Source: Fidelibacterota bacterium (lineage in GTDB: Bacteria; Fidelibacterota; Marinisomatia; Marinisomatales; TCS56). Taken from it: a stretch of 16,809 nucleotides of DNA. Position 1 is the first letter of the stretch. Each line of letters starts with the position of its first letter. Below the pieces are notes generated by a model that saw nothing but the letters and a program-made list of their open reading frames with translations, did no database searches and had not been told where the DNA came from. The stretch is taken from assembly GCA_013203015.1 (NCBI GenBank), contig JABMPO010000040.1, forward strand, positions 1-16,809. The letters are read 5' to 3'. The translations under genes were made by a program, and so were the position numbers. Shown here in pieces: positions 1 to 7,670 of this stretch.

Positions 1-587
1 CCACCCTGCAACAACCGGGTAGCCTTGACACAATTAAACTTTTTGAGATCGACCAGATTCGGAAGCCCCCCTTTTGAAATATAATCTTTAAAATTCCGAT
101 AGTGATCACCACCAGCGAACCATTCCACCAGGATAATGGCAGATCGTCCCAATAATTTTGTCTGGTCATCGAAATGAAAATCAACAATCAGTAATTTACC
201 ATCCGGTTTTAAAATGCGAAAAGCTTCCGTTAGCAGGTTTTCGCGGGTGGTTAAATCTTTTTCGTGGAGGGCAAAACTTATAATGGCAACATCGAAGCGT
301 CCATTGTCAAATCCGGTAGTGGTAGCATCCTCTTCGTAAATATTGATTGAATTCTCCCCATTTATGGCAATCGCCAGCATTTCAGGAGACAGGTCAACAC
401 AGTGCAGATCAGTGAAGCCATTGCGTGCCAGCAGTTTAAGTTGGTTGCCGGTACCGCCGCAGAGATCAACTATGGCATCTTGCTGATTGTCCGCCAATTC
501 CCGTAGCACGGCTTTGCGAATTGGACGCATTGCCAGGTATAACAATGGATCGTAAAGTCGAGCAGTTATTGAATAATTATCGCCCAT
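1..587 (-). CDS. Class I SAM-dependent methyltransferase, 3' end cut by window edge
   Basis: The frame reads from ATG at 585-587 to the left edge with no stop, giving 195 residues of a partial protein. Visible Rossmann-fold methyltransferase landmarks are motif I (V40-D-L-C-G-G-T-G47), an acidic residue at the end of the second strand (CVDLS, D65), an acidic pair before the adenine site (EEDAT, D87), and the post-motif region ILKPDGKLLIVDF at about 125-137. This is the UbiE/Methyltransf_11 type that uses S-adenosylmethionine; the acceptor cannot be told. There is no signal peptide, so it is cytosolic. Its start codon overlaps the stop of the reductase upstream (TGATG at 585-589), so translation is probably coupled and the two share an mRNA. 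The family call is firm, the substrate unknown. Confidence 0.88.
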   Translation of the reverse strand, partial: MGDNYSITARLYDPLLYLAMRPIRKAVLRELADNQQDAIVDLCGGTGNQLKLLARNGFTDLHCVDLSPEMLAIAINGENSINIYEEDATTTGFDNGRFDVAIISFALHEKDLTTRENLLTEAFRILKPDGKLLIVDFHFDDQTKLLGRSAIILVEWFAGGDHYRNFKDYISKGGLPNLVDLKKFNCVKATRLLQG

Positions 588-1108
588 CAGGGTTTTATTC
601 CATAGGTAATCTGAACTACTCCGGTGGGGTAATCAGTGCTGTTGATAATTTCCATTTCCGTCTCGGCTGCGGGTTCTGAGAAGAGTGATATCCCTGAGCC
701 CAACGCCACCGGAATGTAGGTTACGATCAATTCGTCCAGTAAACCAGCCTGTAAAAATGTCGATGCTGTTTTCCCACCGCCCACAAGCCAGATGTGTTTA
801 TATCCGAATTGATATATTTTATCAGCTAATTCCGAAATGCTGGCATAAAGCATTACATTATCTTGTTGGGCTGTTATTGATTGGCCAGATAGCACCAAGA
901 CTGGTTTGTCAGGGTATGGCCAATCGCCGAAACTGAGGACTTGTTCATAGGTAACACGACCCATAACCAAGGCATCCACTGATTGGTAGAAAGTCGTATA
1001 TCCGTAATCCTCAACACCCTGTTCCGGTTGGGGAAGCCAATCAACACTACCATCGGTTTTGGCGATGAAGCCATCAATACTGGCTGCGACGTAGTAAGTG
1101 ATTTTCAT
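587..1108 (-). CDS. RibD C-terminal / dihydrofolate-reductase-like NADPH-dependent reductase
   Basis: This 173-residue cytosolic protein begins MKITYYVAASIDGFIA, the usual first strand of the RibD-C/DHFR-like fold. It carries the MGRVTYE motif at about 49-55 and a glycine-rich nucleotide segment, LVGGGKTASTFLQAGLLDEL, at about 108-127, followed by a strand ending in GSGISLF. These match the small bacterial YyaP/YwjB-like group that binds NADPH; the physiological substrate is generally not known. It is a whole single-domain protein without the RibD deaminase half, so it should not be called a riboflavin gene, nor a true folA. It lies 46 bp downstream of the secreted-protein gene and overlaps the methyltransferase start. 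The only SD-like purine run (GGAAGG) is about 15 nt from the ATG, which is far. Confidence 0.87.
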   Translation of the reverse strand: MKITYYVAASIDGFIAKTDGSVDWLPQPEQGVEDYGYTTFYQSVDALVMGRVTYEQVLSFGDWPYPDKPVLVLSGQSITAQQDNVMLYASISELADKIYQFGYKHIWLVGGGKTASTFLQAGLLDELIVTYIPVALGSGISLFSEPAAETEMEIINSTDYPTGVVQITYGIKP

Positions 1109-1154
1109 TTTTATTTGCAGCGACCTTCCGGGTTACATCTGACAATCTGGAGGG

Positions 1155-1856
1155 TTACTGACTATTTTCCGGGATAAGATATTTTTTACCAACTTCGGCC
1201 CTTTTTCGGTCCATGTTGTATTCCTGCCATTTGTCTTTCGGGAAAAGCTTTGCTTTAAATTTTTGAGTTTGGTCGTTTTTCACTGGCGGAGCGAAAAGAT
1301 GATTCCAGGAAGCCACTTTAATCCAGGGAACCATATCCTGACTCACGTCAGCCATGGTTATTCCCAGTTTTTCATTGGGCACTTTAATTTCGTTATGGCC
1401 TGGTAGCTCGAACCGTAATTCCAGTAATTCCGTTAAGTCTGAATCATCGTATGAATACTTGGCATAAATTCCTTCCACGTCATGTTTGCCGAACTGGATT
1501 TGCTGAAGTCCGCCGCTATTGGGGATATAGAGAAAATTGGTATAAACCAGAGGCAGTAAAATTTGGCCCAGTATTTTTTTTGGTGTTGTCTTAAAGGTTC
1601 GGCCGAAATCGGGAAACTCATTTTCCCAGTCCAGGAAATAACCCACGTGAACCACCTGGTTTTCGTGGTCAACATTCATCAGATAGAAAAGATTTTCCAG
1701 TTTGGCCGAATTCTCTATAAATAAACCCTGGCTTTCGATCCAGCCGTGGATTTTTTGGTAATCAGATTGATATTCAAAAATCTTATCCGAAAGAATAGTC
1801 GGTTCCTGGCAAAATATTGTGCTACTAATCGTAAGCAGAAGTAGAAAGATTTTCAT
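1155..1856 (-). CDS. Secreted protein of unknown function
   Basis: I do not recognise a family in this 233-residue protein. It starts with a typical Sec signal peptide: K2, a hydrophobic core at about 3-14, and likely cleavage near C16-Q17. The residue before the cysteine is F, so it does not fit a lipobox well. The mature part is aromatic-rich and mixed in charge, with no transmembrane segment, no obvious catalytic motif and no internal repeat; it ends in a lysine/arginine-rich stretch (about 199-228). It is most likely a periplasmic or cell-surface protein. The start is supported by AGGAAA about 8 nt upstream on the minus strand. The next gene down is 46 bp away, so co-transcription with the reductase and methyltransferase is plausible. 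A REP-like palindrome lies upstream, between it and the amidohydrolase gene. Confidence 0.75.
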   Translation of the reverse strand: MKIFLLLLTISSTIFCQEPTILSDKIFEYQSDYQKIHGWIESQGLFIENSAKLENLFYLMNVDHENQVVHVGYFLDWENEFPDFGRTFKTTPKKILGQILLPLVYTNFLYIPNSGGLQQIQFGKHDVEGIYAKYSYDDSDLTELLELRFELPGHNEIKVPNEKLGITMADVSQDMVPWIKVASWNHLFAPPVKNDQTQKFKAKLFPKDKWQEYNMDRKRAEVGKKYLIPENSQ

Positions 1857-1944
1857 TAGTATGTTTCCTGTTTTATATATAGTTGACTGTCTGTGGGTAC
1901 ATGAATATTGATAGTTGGCATGCTTTGACAGGCTCAGTATTCAG

Positions 1945-1977
1945 ATGGACGCCATCCCTCATAGGGATGGCGTCCAT
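1945..1977. repeat. Perfect 15-bp inverted repeat, REP-like palindrome
   Basis: The arms ATGGACGCCATCCCT (1945-1959) and AGGGATGGCGTCCAT (1963-1977) are exact reverse complements around a 3-nt loop (CAT). It sits 7 bp past the stop of the amidohydrolase gene in the 128-bp gap before the secreted-protein gene. There is no T-run on either side, so it is not a classic intrinsic terminator, although an RNA hairpin this strong would slow decay or transcription. Just left of it, GACAGGCTCAG (1927-1937) resembles words that I recall from dispersed intergenic repeats in other bacteria. The form suggests a dispersed extragenic palindrome; copy number cannot be seen here. Confidence 0.8.
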
Positions 1978-1984
1978 GCAGCTG

Positions 1985-3667
1985 TCATTTCTCAAATACC
2001 ACTTTCCCGTTGACTATTGTCATTACAACTTCAGCATCCCGGATTGTCTCCGGTGGTATGGTAGTCAAATCCTTATCGATTACCACAAAATCTGCCAGCT
2101 TACCCGGTTCCAGACTACCTTTGATGTTTTCCTCAAATGTGGCATAAGCTGCATCGATTGTATAAGCTCGCAGGGCTTCATTGACCGTCAGCTTTTCTTC
2201 CGGTATCCAACCATTGGGGTTTTTATCGTCCAGAGTCCGGCGGGTGACCGCCGCATATATACCTTCTATTGGTGTGGGCGGCGCCACGTACCAGTCGCTG
2301 CCAAATGACATTGTAACACCATGTTCAGCCAGGGTTCGGAATGCATAAGTCGTTTTGCAACGTTCGTAGCCGATGTATGGCTCAGCCCAGCGACCGTCAT
2401 CGATGCAATGGTAGGGCTGCATGGAGGCAATCACATCCAGGTCGCGGTAACGTACAAAATCCTTGGGATGAATATGCTGGGAATGTTCAATCCGAAAGCG
2501 GCGGTCCCGGTCACCATTAACGTCTGCCACGCGACTGTATAAATCCAGTATAATACTGATAGCGCGGTCGCCGATGGCATGGGTCGCAAGTTGTAAGCCT
2601 GCGGCATCGGCAGCCTGGTATAAAGCGTACAGCTCTTCCGGATCATTTACCAGCAGCCCCGTATTGTTTGTATCATCGATGAAAGGTTCAAAAAAAGCGG
2701 CAGTGTGCGAGCCCAGCGATCCATCCATAAATGATTTCAACCCACCCCAGCGTAGCCACTCGTCACCATTCCCTTCGGCAGTGATTTTTTCCTCCAGTCG
2801 TTTCCAGGTCGATAATGGCACGTTAGCACTTACGCGGGTGGTGAACAAACCCTGCTTATAACCGGCCTGGAAGATTCGTAAATCGTCCCAGGTACCCATA
2901 TGTCCTATAGAAGTGACGCCCTGGCGGTTGACGTATTTCATGGCTGCTTTTAAAGCCCGGAATTTCAATGAATCCGGTGGTTCCGGCTCAACTCTGGTCA
3001 CCGGGTCCATGGCGTTATCTTTTAAAATTCCGGTGGGATTGCCATCTGTATCCCGGACGATAGTACCACCAGCAATGTCGGCTGTGCTGGCGTCCACACC
3101 GCCTGCAGCTAGTGCAAGTGAATTGGCCAGAGCCATGTGGCCGTCCAAACGATTGACCCATACCGGATTATCCGGCGCAACCGTATCGATCCAGTCTTTG
3201 GTAGGCAATTCACCACCCCAGAGGGTGTGGTCCCAGTCGCCGCCAGTGATCCAGGTTCCCGGTTCAATCGTTTTGGTATATTCGGCAATACGTCGGACAA
3301 ACTCCTCCTTCGATTCTGCTGTTCGCAATTGGACGGATGCCAGGTTGAACCCACCGCTTAAAAAATGGAGATGGGCATCGTGGAATCCGGGAACGATAAA
3401 CCGGCCATTGGCATCAATGGTTTTAGTTTTCGCACCAGCCAGCTTAATAATTTCAGCGGTAGATCCGACCGCCAGAATTTTATCGCCGGCAATTGCCATT
3501 GCCCTTGCTTGGGGCTGATCGGGATTGCCAGTCCAGATATTGGCATTAGCTATAATCAACGTAGTGTCTTTCATTTCTTTACAGCTCCACGATAAAAGTA
3601 TTAATAATCCTGCAAGCAATAGTTTCCCCGTTATTGCCGGATGATCGGAAAATTTCCTGATTGCCAT
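1985..3667 (-). CDS. Amidohydrolase 3 family (YtcJ-like) metal-dependent hydrolase, exported, probable lipoprotein
   Basis: This 560-residue protein starts at the ATG at 3665-3667, behind AAGGGA about 6 nt upstream. The frame stays open for 91 more codons, but they look like non-coding sequence and lie over the divergent gene. An N-terminal hydrophobic stretch (about 15-28) ends at C29 (LSWSC), a borderline lipobox. The rest is a full Amidohydro_3 enzyme: first-strand HxH (H99, H101 in PGFHDAHLHF), the lysine region GGLKSFMDGSLGS (K311), H363 in ATHAIGDRA, H395 in RIEHSQ, D458 in FGSDWY, and the closing small beta domain with LEPGKLADFVVID. The family hydrolyses C-N bonds of amides, carbamates or imides; the substrate cannot be predicted. 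It would act in the periplasm or at the outer membrane, in line with the exported hydrolase encoded divergently. Confidence 0.93.
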   Translation of the reverse strand: MAIRKFSDHPAITGKLLLAGLLILLSWSCKEMKDTTLIIANANIWTGNPDQPQARAMAIAGDKILAVGSTAEIIKLAGAKTKTIDANGRFIVPGFHDAHLHFLSGGFNLASVQLRTAESKEEFVRRIAEYTKTIEPGTWITGGDWDHTLWGGELPTKDWIDTVAPDNPVWVNRLDGHMALANSLALAAGGVDASTADIAGGTIVRDTDGNPTGILKDNAMDPVTRVEPEPPDSLKFRALKAAMKYVNRQGVTSIGHMGTWDDLRIFQAGYKQGLFTTRVSANVPLSTWKRLEEKITAEGNGDEWLRWGGLKSFMDGSLGSHTAAFFEPFIDDTNNTGLLVNDPEELYALYQAADAAGLQLATHAIGDRAISIILDLYSRVADVNGDRDRRFRIEHSQHIHPKDFVRYRDLDVIASMQPYHCIDDGRWAEPYIGYERCKTTYAFRTLAEHGVTMSFGSDWYVAPPTPIEGIYAAVTRRTLDDKNPNGWIPEEKLTVNEALRAYTIDAAYATFEENIKGSLEPGKLADFVVIDKDLTTIPPETIRDAEVVMTIVNGKVVFEK

Positions 3668-3730
3668 GTTTTTCCCTTTCGGTGGTTGCTGGTAACAACT
3701 AATTTCCGTGAAAATAAACAGCCAAATAAC
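3668..3730. promoter_or_regulatory. Divergent promoter region between amidohydrolase and alpha/beta hydrolase genes
   Basis: Only 63 bp separate the two chosen start codons, so both promoters must lie here or inside the opposite genes. A short imperfect dyad, GTTG (3685-3688) and CAAC (3696-3699), is the only symmetric element I see. No convincing -35/-10 or -24/-12 pair is visible. The role is inferred from gene layout only. Confidence 0.35.
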
Positions 3731-4615
3731 ATGAAAAATATAGCACTGATACTCTATCGCTTTAGCGTGATTTTTTGCCTGCAAGAATTTATGCTTTTGG
3801 CAACAGACTGGGAAACCACATCGGCGGGAAAACTGGCAATATTTTCTATGGAGCACGCACCATACCCGGATACCAGTCGAGTTGATGGATACACCCGCAA
3901 AGATGAATTCTATCCGGCGGCTATTCATTACAATGATCAATCAGTAGCGATTTTTGTACCGGCCGGATTCCGGCCTGAGAAATCAGTGGATCTGCTGTTC
4001 TATTTTCATGGACATAATAATAACATTCGCAAGTCATTGGACAAATTTTCGTTGCGAGAGATGGTGTTCGCCAGTGGTAAAAATCTGATCTTGGTATTTC
4101 CCCAGGGACCGAAAGATGCCCGCGATTCGGGTTACGGTAAACTGGAATCGATTGGTGGTTTCAAGCGACTGGCAGTCGAAGTATTGGATACATTGAAAAT
4201 GGAACGGGTGATTGAGCACCAGAATCTCGGTTCGGTTATTCTCGCTGGCCATAGTGGTACCTATCGAGTGATCGGACAGATTCTGAAGCAGGGGGGAATG
4301 ACAGATAAAATTAGGGAAGTATACTTGCTTGACGCCACCTACGCTCAATTGGATATTTTTGAAGACTGGATCACCAGTGATGGAAAAAAGATTTTCCGCA
4401 GTATCTTCACCGACCACCTGGCACCGGAGAATGTGACCCTGATGAAAAATCTTAGTCGACAGAACCTACCCTTCAAACTGCTGGCGGAAGAAGCGGTGGT
4501 TGCCGGTGATCTGGAAAATCGGATTCTATTTCTACACGCCGCTGATTTATCACATGCTGAAACGGTAAATTGGTTAGAGCGATTCCTAAGAAATAGTTTA
4601 GTACCAGATAAATAA
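3731..4615 (+). CDS. Exported alpha/beta hydrolase (serine hydrolase)
   Basis: This 294-residue protein has an N-terminal signal-like segment (K2, hydrophobic core at about 4-24, likely cleavage after LLA24), followed by an alpha/beta-hydrolase fold. Visible features are an oxyanion-type loop HGHNNN (93-98), the nucleophile elbow GHSGTY with S175, a candidate acid D201 in YLLDATY, and a candidate catalytic histidine H275 in LSHAETVNW, giving a full Ser-Asp-His triad in the right order. The family covers esterases, lipases and peptidases; nothing fixes the substrate. The start at 3731 was chosen because it opens the signal peptide; an ATG at 3641 would overlap the divergent gene and add 30 unlikely residues. 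No clear Shine-Dalgarno precedes 3731. The next gene follows after 23 bp, so the two probably form an operon. Confidence 0.82.
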   Translation: MKNIALILYRFSVIFCLQEFMLLATDWETTSAGKLAIFSMEHAPYPDTSRVDGYTRKDEFYPAAIHYNDQSVAIFVPAGFRPEKSVDLLFYFHGHNNNIRKSLDKFSLREMVFASGKNLILVFPQGPKDARDSGYGKLESIGGFKRLAVEVLDTLKMERVIEHQNLGSVILAGHSGTYRVIGQILKQGGMTDKIREVYLLDATYAQLDIFEDWITSDGKKIFRSIFTDHLAPENVTLMKNLSRQNLPFKLLAEEAVVAGDLENRILFLHAADLSHAETVNWLERFLRNSLVPDK

Positions 4616-4638
4616 TAATGTAAAAAAATGAGGTAATC

Positions 4639-5400
4639 ATGCGTCCATATCTTTTAGCAGAATGCAACTGGGGCGATATCAAGGATCGACCAATTGACTT
4701 GGCGATTTTACCCTGGGGCGCAGTTGAAGCCCATAATTATCACCTGCCCTACGGCACTGATGTAATCGAATCGGATGAACTGGCTGCCGCTGCCGCGGAA
4801 ACCGCCTGGAATCAGGGTGCCCGAATCATAGTCCTGCCTACCGTTCCCTATGGTGTAAATACCGGTCAGGTCGATATTAGGTTGGTTATGAATATCAATC
4901 CGACCACCCAGGCTGCGATCTTGAACGATATCATTACCGTGCTGGATCGCCAGGGTATCAGGAAATTATTGATCCTGAACAGTCATGGTGGGAATGATTT
5001 TAAGCCGCTGCTACGCGAATTGGGACTGAAATACCCGGCCATGTTCCTCAGCTTCTGCAACTGGTATGCTGCTCTTGGTAAAATGGAATATTTCTCTAAT
5101 GATGGTGACCATGCCGATGAAATGGAAACCAGCCTGATGCTACATCTAATGCCGGAATTAGTGTTACCATTGGATCAGGCTGGTCCGGGAGTGGAACGGC
5201 GTTCGAAAATCACAGCCATCCGTGAAGATTGGGCCTGGAGTGAGCGGAAATGGTCCCAAGTCACTGATGACACTGGTATTGGCGATCCTCGGCAAGCGAC
5301 AGCCGAGAAGGGGGCGGCTTATTATAAAGCACTCACGGAAAAGCTAGCAAACCTGTTTATTGAAATCGCCAGCGCTGACCTGGATGATTTATACGAATAG
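4639..5400 (+). CDS. Creatininase-family metal-dependent amidohydrolase
   Basis: This 253-residue cytosolic protein has full family length (about 240-260). Family motifs are GAVEAHNYHLPYGTD at 27-41, NSHGGND at 114-120 and GDHADEMETSLM at 156-167. Likely metal ligands are E30, H32, D41, H116 and E163. True creatininase has HYE after the second histidine; here it is HGG, as in much of the wider family, so I call the fold and metal site but not creatinine hydrolysis. Relatives include formamide hydrolases in riboflavin/F420 synthesis and MftE-type peptidases. The ATG follows GAGGT with good spacing. It ends 68 bp before the convergent fusion gene, with a palindrome between them. Confidence 0.92.
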   Translation: MRPYLLAECNWGDIKDRPIDLAILPWGAVEAHNYHLPYGTDVIESDELAAAAAETAWNQGARIIVLPTVPYGVNTGQVDIRLVMNINPTTQAAILNDIITVLDRQGIRKLLILNSHGGNDFKPLLRELGLKYPAMFLSFCNWYAALGKMEYFSNDGDHADEMETSLMLHLMPELVLPLDQAGPGVERRSKITAIREDWAWSERKWSQVTDDTGIGDPRQATAEKGAAYYKALTEKLANLFIEIASADLDDLYE

Positions 5401-5426
5401 AAATGGTTAGCATCCATGATTTTTAG

Positions 5427-5454
5427 GTAGGGACAACTCATGAGTTGTCCCTAC
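5427..5454. repeat. Perfect 28-bp palindrome, REP-like, between convergent genes
   Basis: GTAGGGACAACTCA (5427-5440) is followed at once by its exact reverse complement (5441-5454), with no spacer. It fills the centre of the 68-bp gap between the creatininase-family gene and the convergent desulfurase-SelD gene. Neither side has a proper U-tract, so a role as a bidirectional terminator is possible but not canonical. Palindromes of the GTAGGG...CCCTAC form are, to my knowledge, common dispersed intergenic elements in several bacterial phyla. Confidence 0.8.
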
Positions 5455-5468
5455 AAAACCTATTAATT

Positions 5469-7670
5469 TCACAATATTTTAATTTGTTTACTATCTCCAG
5501 CAACTACTTGCCCAATTTGACAGGCCTCCACTACACCGTTAGCTGTCAGTCGATTTAATAATTCTTGAGATTTTCCTTCGACGACTGCAATCAGCAATCC
5601 GCCGGAAGTCTGAGCATCGTTGAGCAATAATTGTTGGACCTCTGAAATGCTATCTGCATATTCGGTAAAAGGGTTGCTATAATCACGATTATCACGGGTA
5701 CCGCCGGGTACCACCCCGGAAGTAACTAGATCAGCAGCGCCCGGCAAAATGGGGACAGCAGCGGCTTTGATCAGGGCGGTAGTACCGGAACCTTTCATCA
5801 TTTCCAGTAGATGTCCCAGTAGTCCGAAGCCAGTGATGTCAGTGCAAGCATTAACGCCAATAGCCTGCATCGCTTCGGCCGCGGATTTATTCAAAGAAGC
5901 CATTGTTTTGGTAAGCGTATCAGCCTGGTCCGGCTCCAGTAAACCACGTTTCAAGGCCGTGGAAAGAATCCCGGTGCCAATAGGTTTGGTGAGGATCAGG
6001 GCATCGCCTGGCTGGGCGCCAATATTGGCCACAATTTTGTTTGGATGGATAATGCCGGTGACAGCCAGACCGAATTTCGGTTCAGTGTCATCCACGGTGT
6101 GACCCCCGATGATGGCAATACCAGCTTCCTCCGCTTTATCCTGGGCACCCAAAAGAATTGCTTCCAGTACCGAAATTGGTAACCGACTGCTGGGGAAGCC
6201 CACCACATTCAGCGCGAACAGCGGCCGGCCGCCCATGGCGTAAACATCACTGAGCGAATTAGCGGCGGCGATAGCGCCAAATTGATAGGGATCATCAACA
6301 ATTGGGGTGAAAAAATCAACTGTCTGAATAATGGCTTTATTATCATCGATGCGATAGACAGCGGCATCGTCTGCGGTATCGGTGCCTACCAGAATATTGG
6401 TGTCTTCCGGTGTGGATAATTTCTGCAGCACCTCTTCCAGCAATTGCGGGCGCAGTTTGCAGGCACAGCCCAATCCGTGGGTGAAGTGGGTCAGTTTAAT
6501 TTCTCCTGAATCGTCAAAATCGATAGGCAGCGCTGCGCTGGTTTGCAGTCGTTTTACGACTCGTGAAATTTCAGTAATTGCTCGGTCGATTTCAGCGCTG
6601 GTTGTGAACCGCCCCACCGAAAAACGGATAGTACCCATGGCGTATTCAAGTGGCACCTGTATTGCTTGCAGGACTGTTGATACATCAACCTGATCGGCGT
6701 GACAAGCCGCACCGGCGGAGGCTGCTACGGTGTCCAGTTCGGACAAAATAGTATTTGCTTCCTGATGCGGGAAACTGATACTGGCGGTATTGGGTAGGCG
6801 TTTTTTCGGATGACCGTTAATACGAATCTGGGGGAATTCTTTTTTTACTCCTGCTTCCAGCCGATCCCGCAGCTGGTGTAGATGAGCTGTCGATTTTTCC
6901 AGGCCGTCACCGGCCAGTTGGCAGGCTTTACCCAGTCCAACTATCTCAATCACATTTTCGGTACCAGCCCGGCGATTAAGTTCGTGATCGGCGCCGTGAA
7001 TTTGTTTACTTAGCTTTAGACCATCGCGAATGTACAAGGCTCCAATTCCCTTGGGGGCATATAGCTTATGGCCGGCAAACGAAAGTAAATCGACACCCAA
7101 TTCGGCCACTGTGACGGGAATTTTACCCAATGACTGGGCGCAATCGCTGTGGATCAACACACCGTGGCCATGGGCGATATCGGTAATTTCAGCAATTGGT
7201 TCAATAGTTCCGATCTCGTTATTAGCGTGCATGATTGATATTAGAATAGTCTGGGGAGTGATTGCTTCCTCCACCTGCTGGGGATCAATCAGACCGAATT
7301 CGTCAACTGGCAGGTAGGTGATTTTGAATCCTTGAGTAGCCAGATGAGCGCAGACTTCACTTACGGACGGATGCTCGATTGCGGAAGTAATTATGTGATT
7401 GCCACGGTCACGATAAGCTTCTGCCACCCCTTTTATAGCATAATTATTTGCTTCCGAGCCGCCGCTGGCAAAAAGGATTTCCGCAGTTGAACAACCCAAC
7501 ATGTCAGCCACCTGTCGGCGGGCCGCATTGACGGCTTTGCGGGCTGTCACTCCAAATGAGTGACTGCTGGATGGATTGCCAAAATGTTGGCTGATGTATG
7601 GTTGCATTGCTTCGACCACCCGTGGATCGATGGGAGAAGTGGCGTTGTAATCAAGATAAATATGGTCCAT
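5469..7670 (-). CDS. selD: Fused cysteine desulfurase (NifS/IscS-like) - selenophosphate synthetase (SelD)
   Basis: A single 733-residue frame carries two complete enzymes. Residues 1-375 are a class V, PLP-dependent cysteine desulfurase: LDYNATSPIDP at the start, H100 in AIEHPS, the PLP lysine K202 in SFAGHKLYAPKG, RRAGTEN at 233-239, and the sulfur/selenium-carrying cysteine C323 in AGAACHAD. After a linker (about 376-390), residues 391-733 are SelD: LTHFTHGLGCACKL with the catalytic pair C402 (equivalent to E. coli Cys17) and K405, DDAAV at 434-438, D452, NSLSDVYAMGG at 471-481, and the AIRS-like C-terminal half ending DAQTSGGLL. The first half would free sulfur or selenium from cysteine or selenocysteine; the second makes selenophosphate from selenide and ATP. 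The SelD active site uses Cys, not selenocysteine. No ATG, GTG or TTG in the linker could start a separate selD, so the fusion is real in this sequence. Transcription probably starts in the 132-bp gap shared with the gene at 7803. Confidence 0.95.
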   Translation of the reverse strand: MDHIYLDYNATSPIDPRVVEAMQPYISQHFGNPSSSHSFGVTARKAVNAARRQVADMLGCSTAEILFASGGSEANNYAIKGVAEAYRDRGNHIITSAIEHPSVSEVCAHLATQGFKITYLPVDEFGLIDPQQVEEAITPQTILISIMHANNEIGTIEPIAEITDIAHGHGVLIHSDCAQSLGKIPVTVAELGVDLLSFAGHKLYAPKGIGALYIRDGLKLSKQIHGADHELNRRAGTENVIEIVGLGKACQLAGDGLEKSTAHLHQLRDRLEAGVKKEFPQIRINGHPKKRLPNTASISFPHQEANTILSELDTVAASAGAACHADQVDVSTVLQAIQVPLEYAMGTIRFSVGRFTTSAEIDRAITEISRVVKRLQTSAALPIDFDDSGEIKLTHFTHGLGCACKLRPQLLEEVLQKLSTPEDTNILVGTDTADDAAVYRIDDNKAIIQTVDFFTPIVDDPYQFGAIAAANSLSDVYAMGGRPLFALNVVGFPSSRLPISVLEAILLGAQDKAEEAGIAIIGGHTVDDTEPKFGLAVTGIIHPNKIVANIGAQPGDALILTKPIGTGILSTALKRGLLEPDQADTLTKTMASLNKSAAEAMQAIGVNACTDITGFGLLGHLLEMMKGSGTTALIKAAAVPILPGAADLVTSGVVPGGTRDNRDYSNPFTEYADSISEVQQLLLNDAQTSGGLLIAVVEGKSQELLNRLTANGVVEACQIGQVVAGDSKQIKIL

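Noticed and set aside
2913..3518. 201-codon open frame on the plus strand
   Set aside because: It is wholly antisense to the well-supported amidohydrolase, with low-complexity S/P/A-rich composition typical of a shadow frame.
3641..3730. Upstream ATG for the alpha/beta hydrolase
   Set aside because: It would overlap the start of the divergent gene and place 30 odd residues before a good signal peptide at 3731.
3668..3940. N-terminal extension of the amidohydrolase (91 extra in-frame codons)
   Set aside because: The extra residues lack domain character and lie over the divergent hydrolase gene, while the ATG at 3667 has a good ribosome-binding site and opens a signal peptide.
5427..5454. Intrinsic terminator
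   Set aside because: The hairpin is strong, but no U-tract follows on either strand, so I list it as a palindromic repeat.
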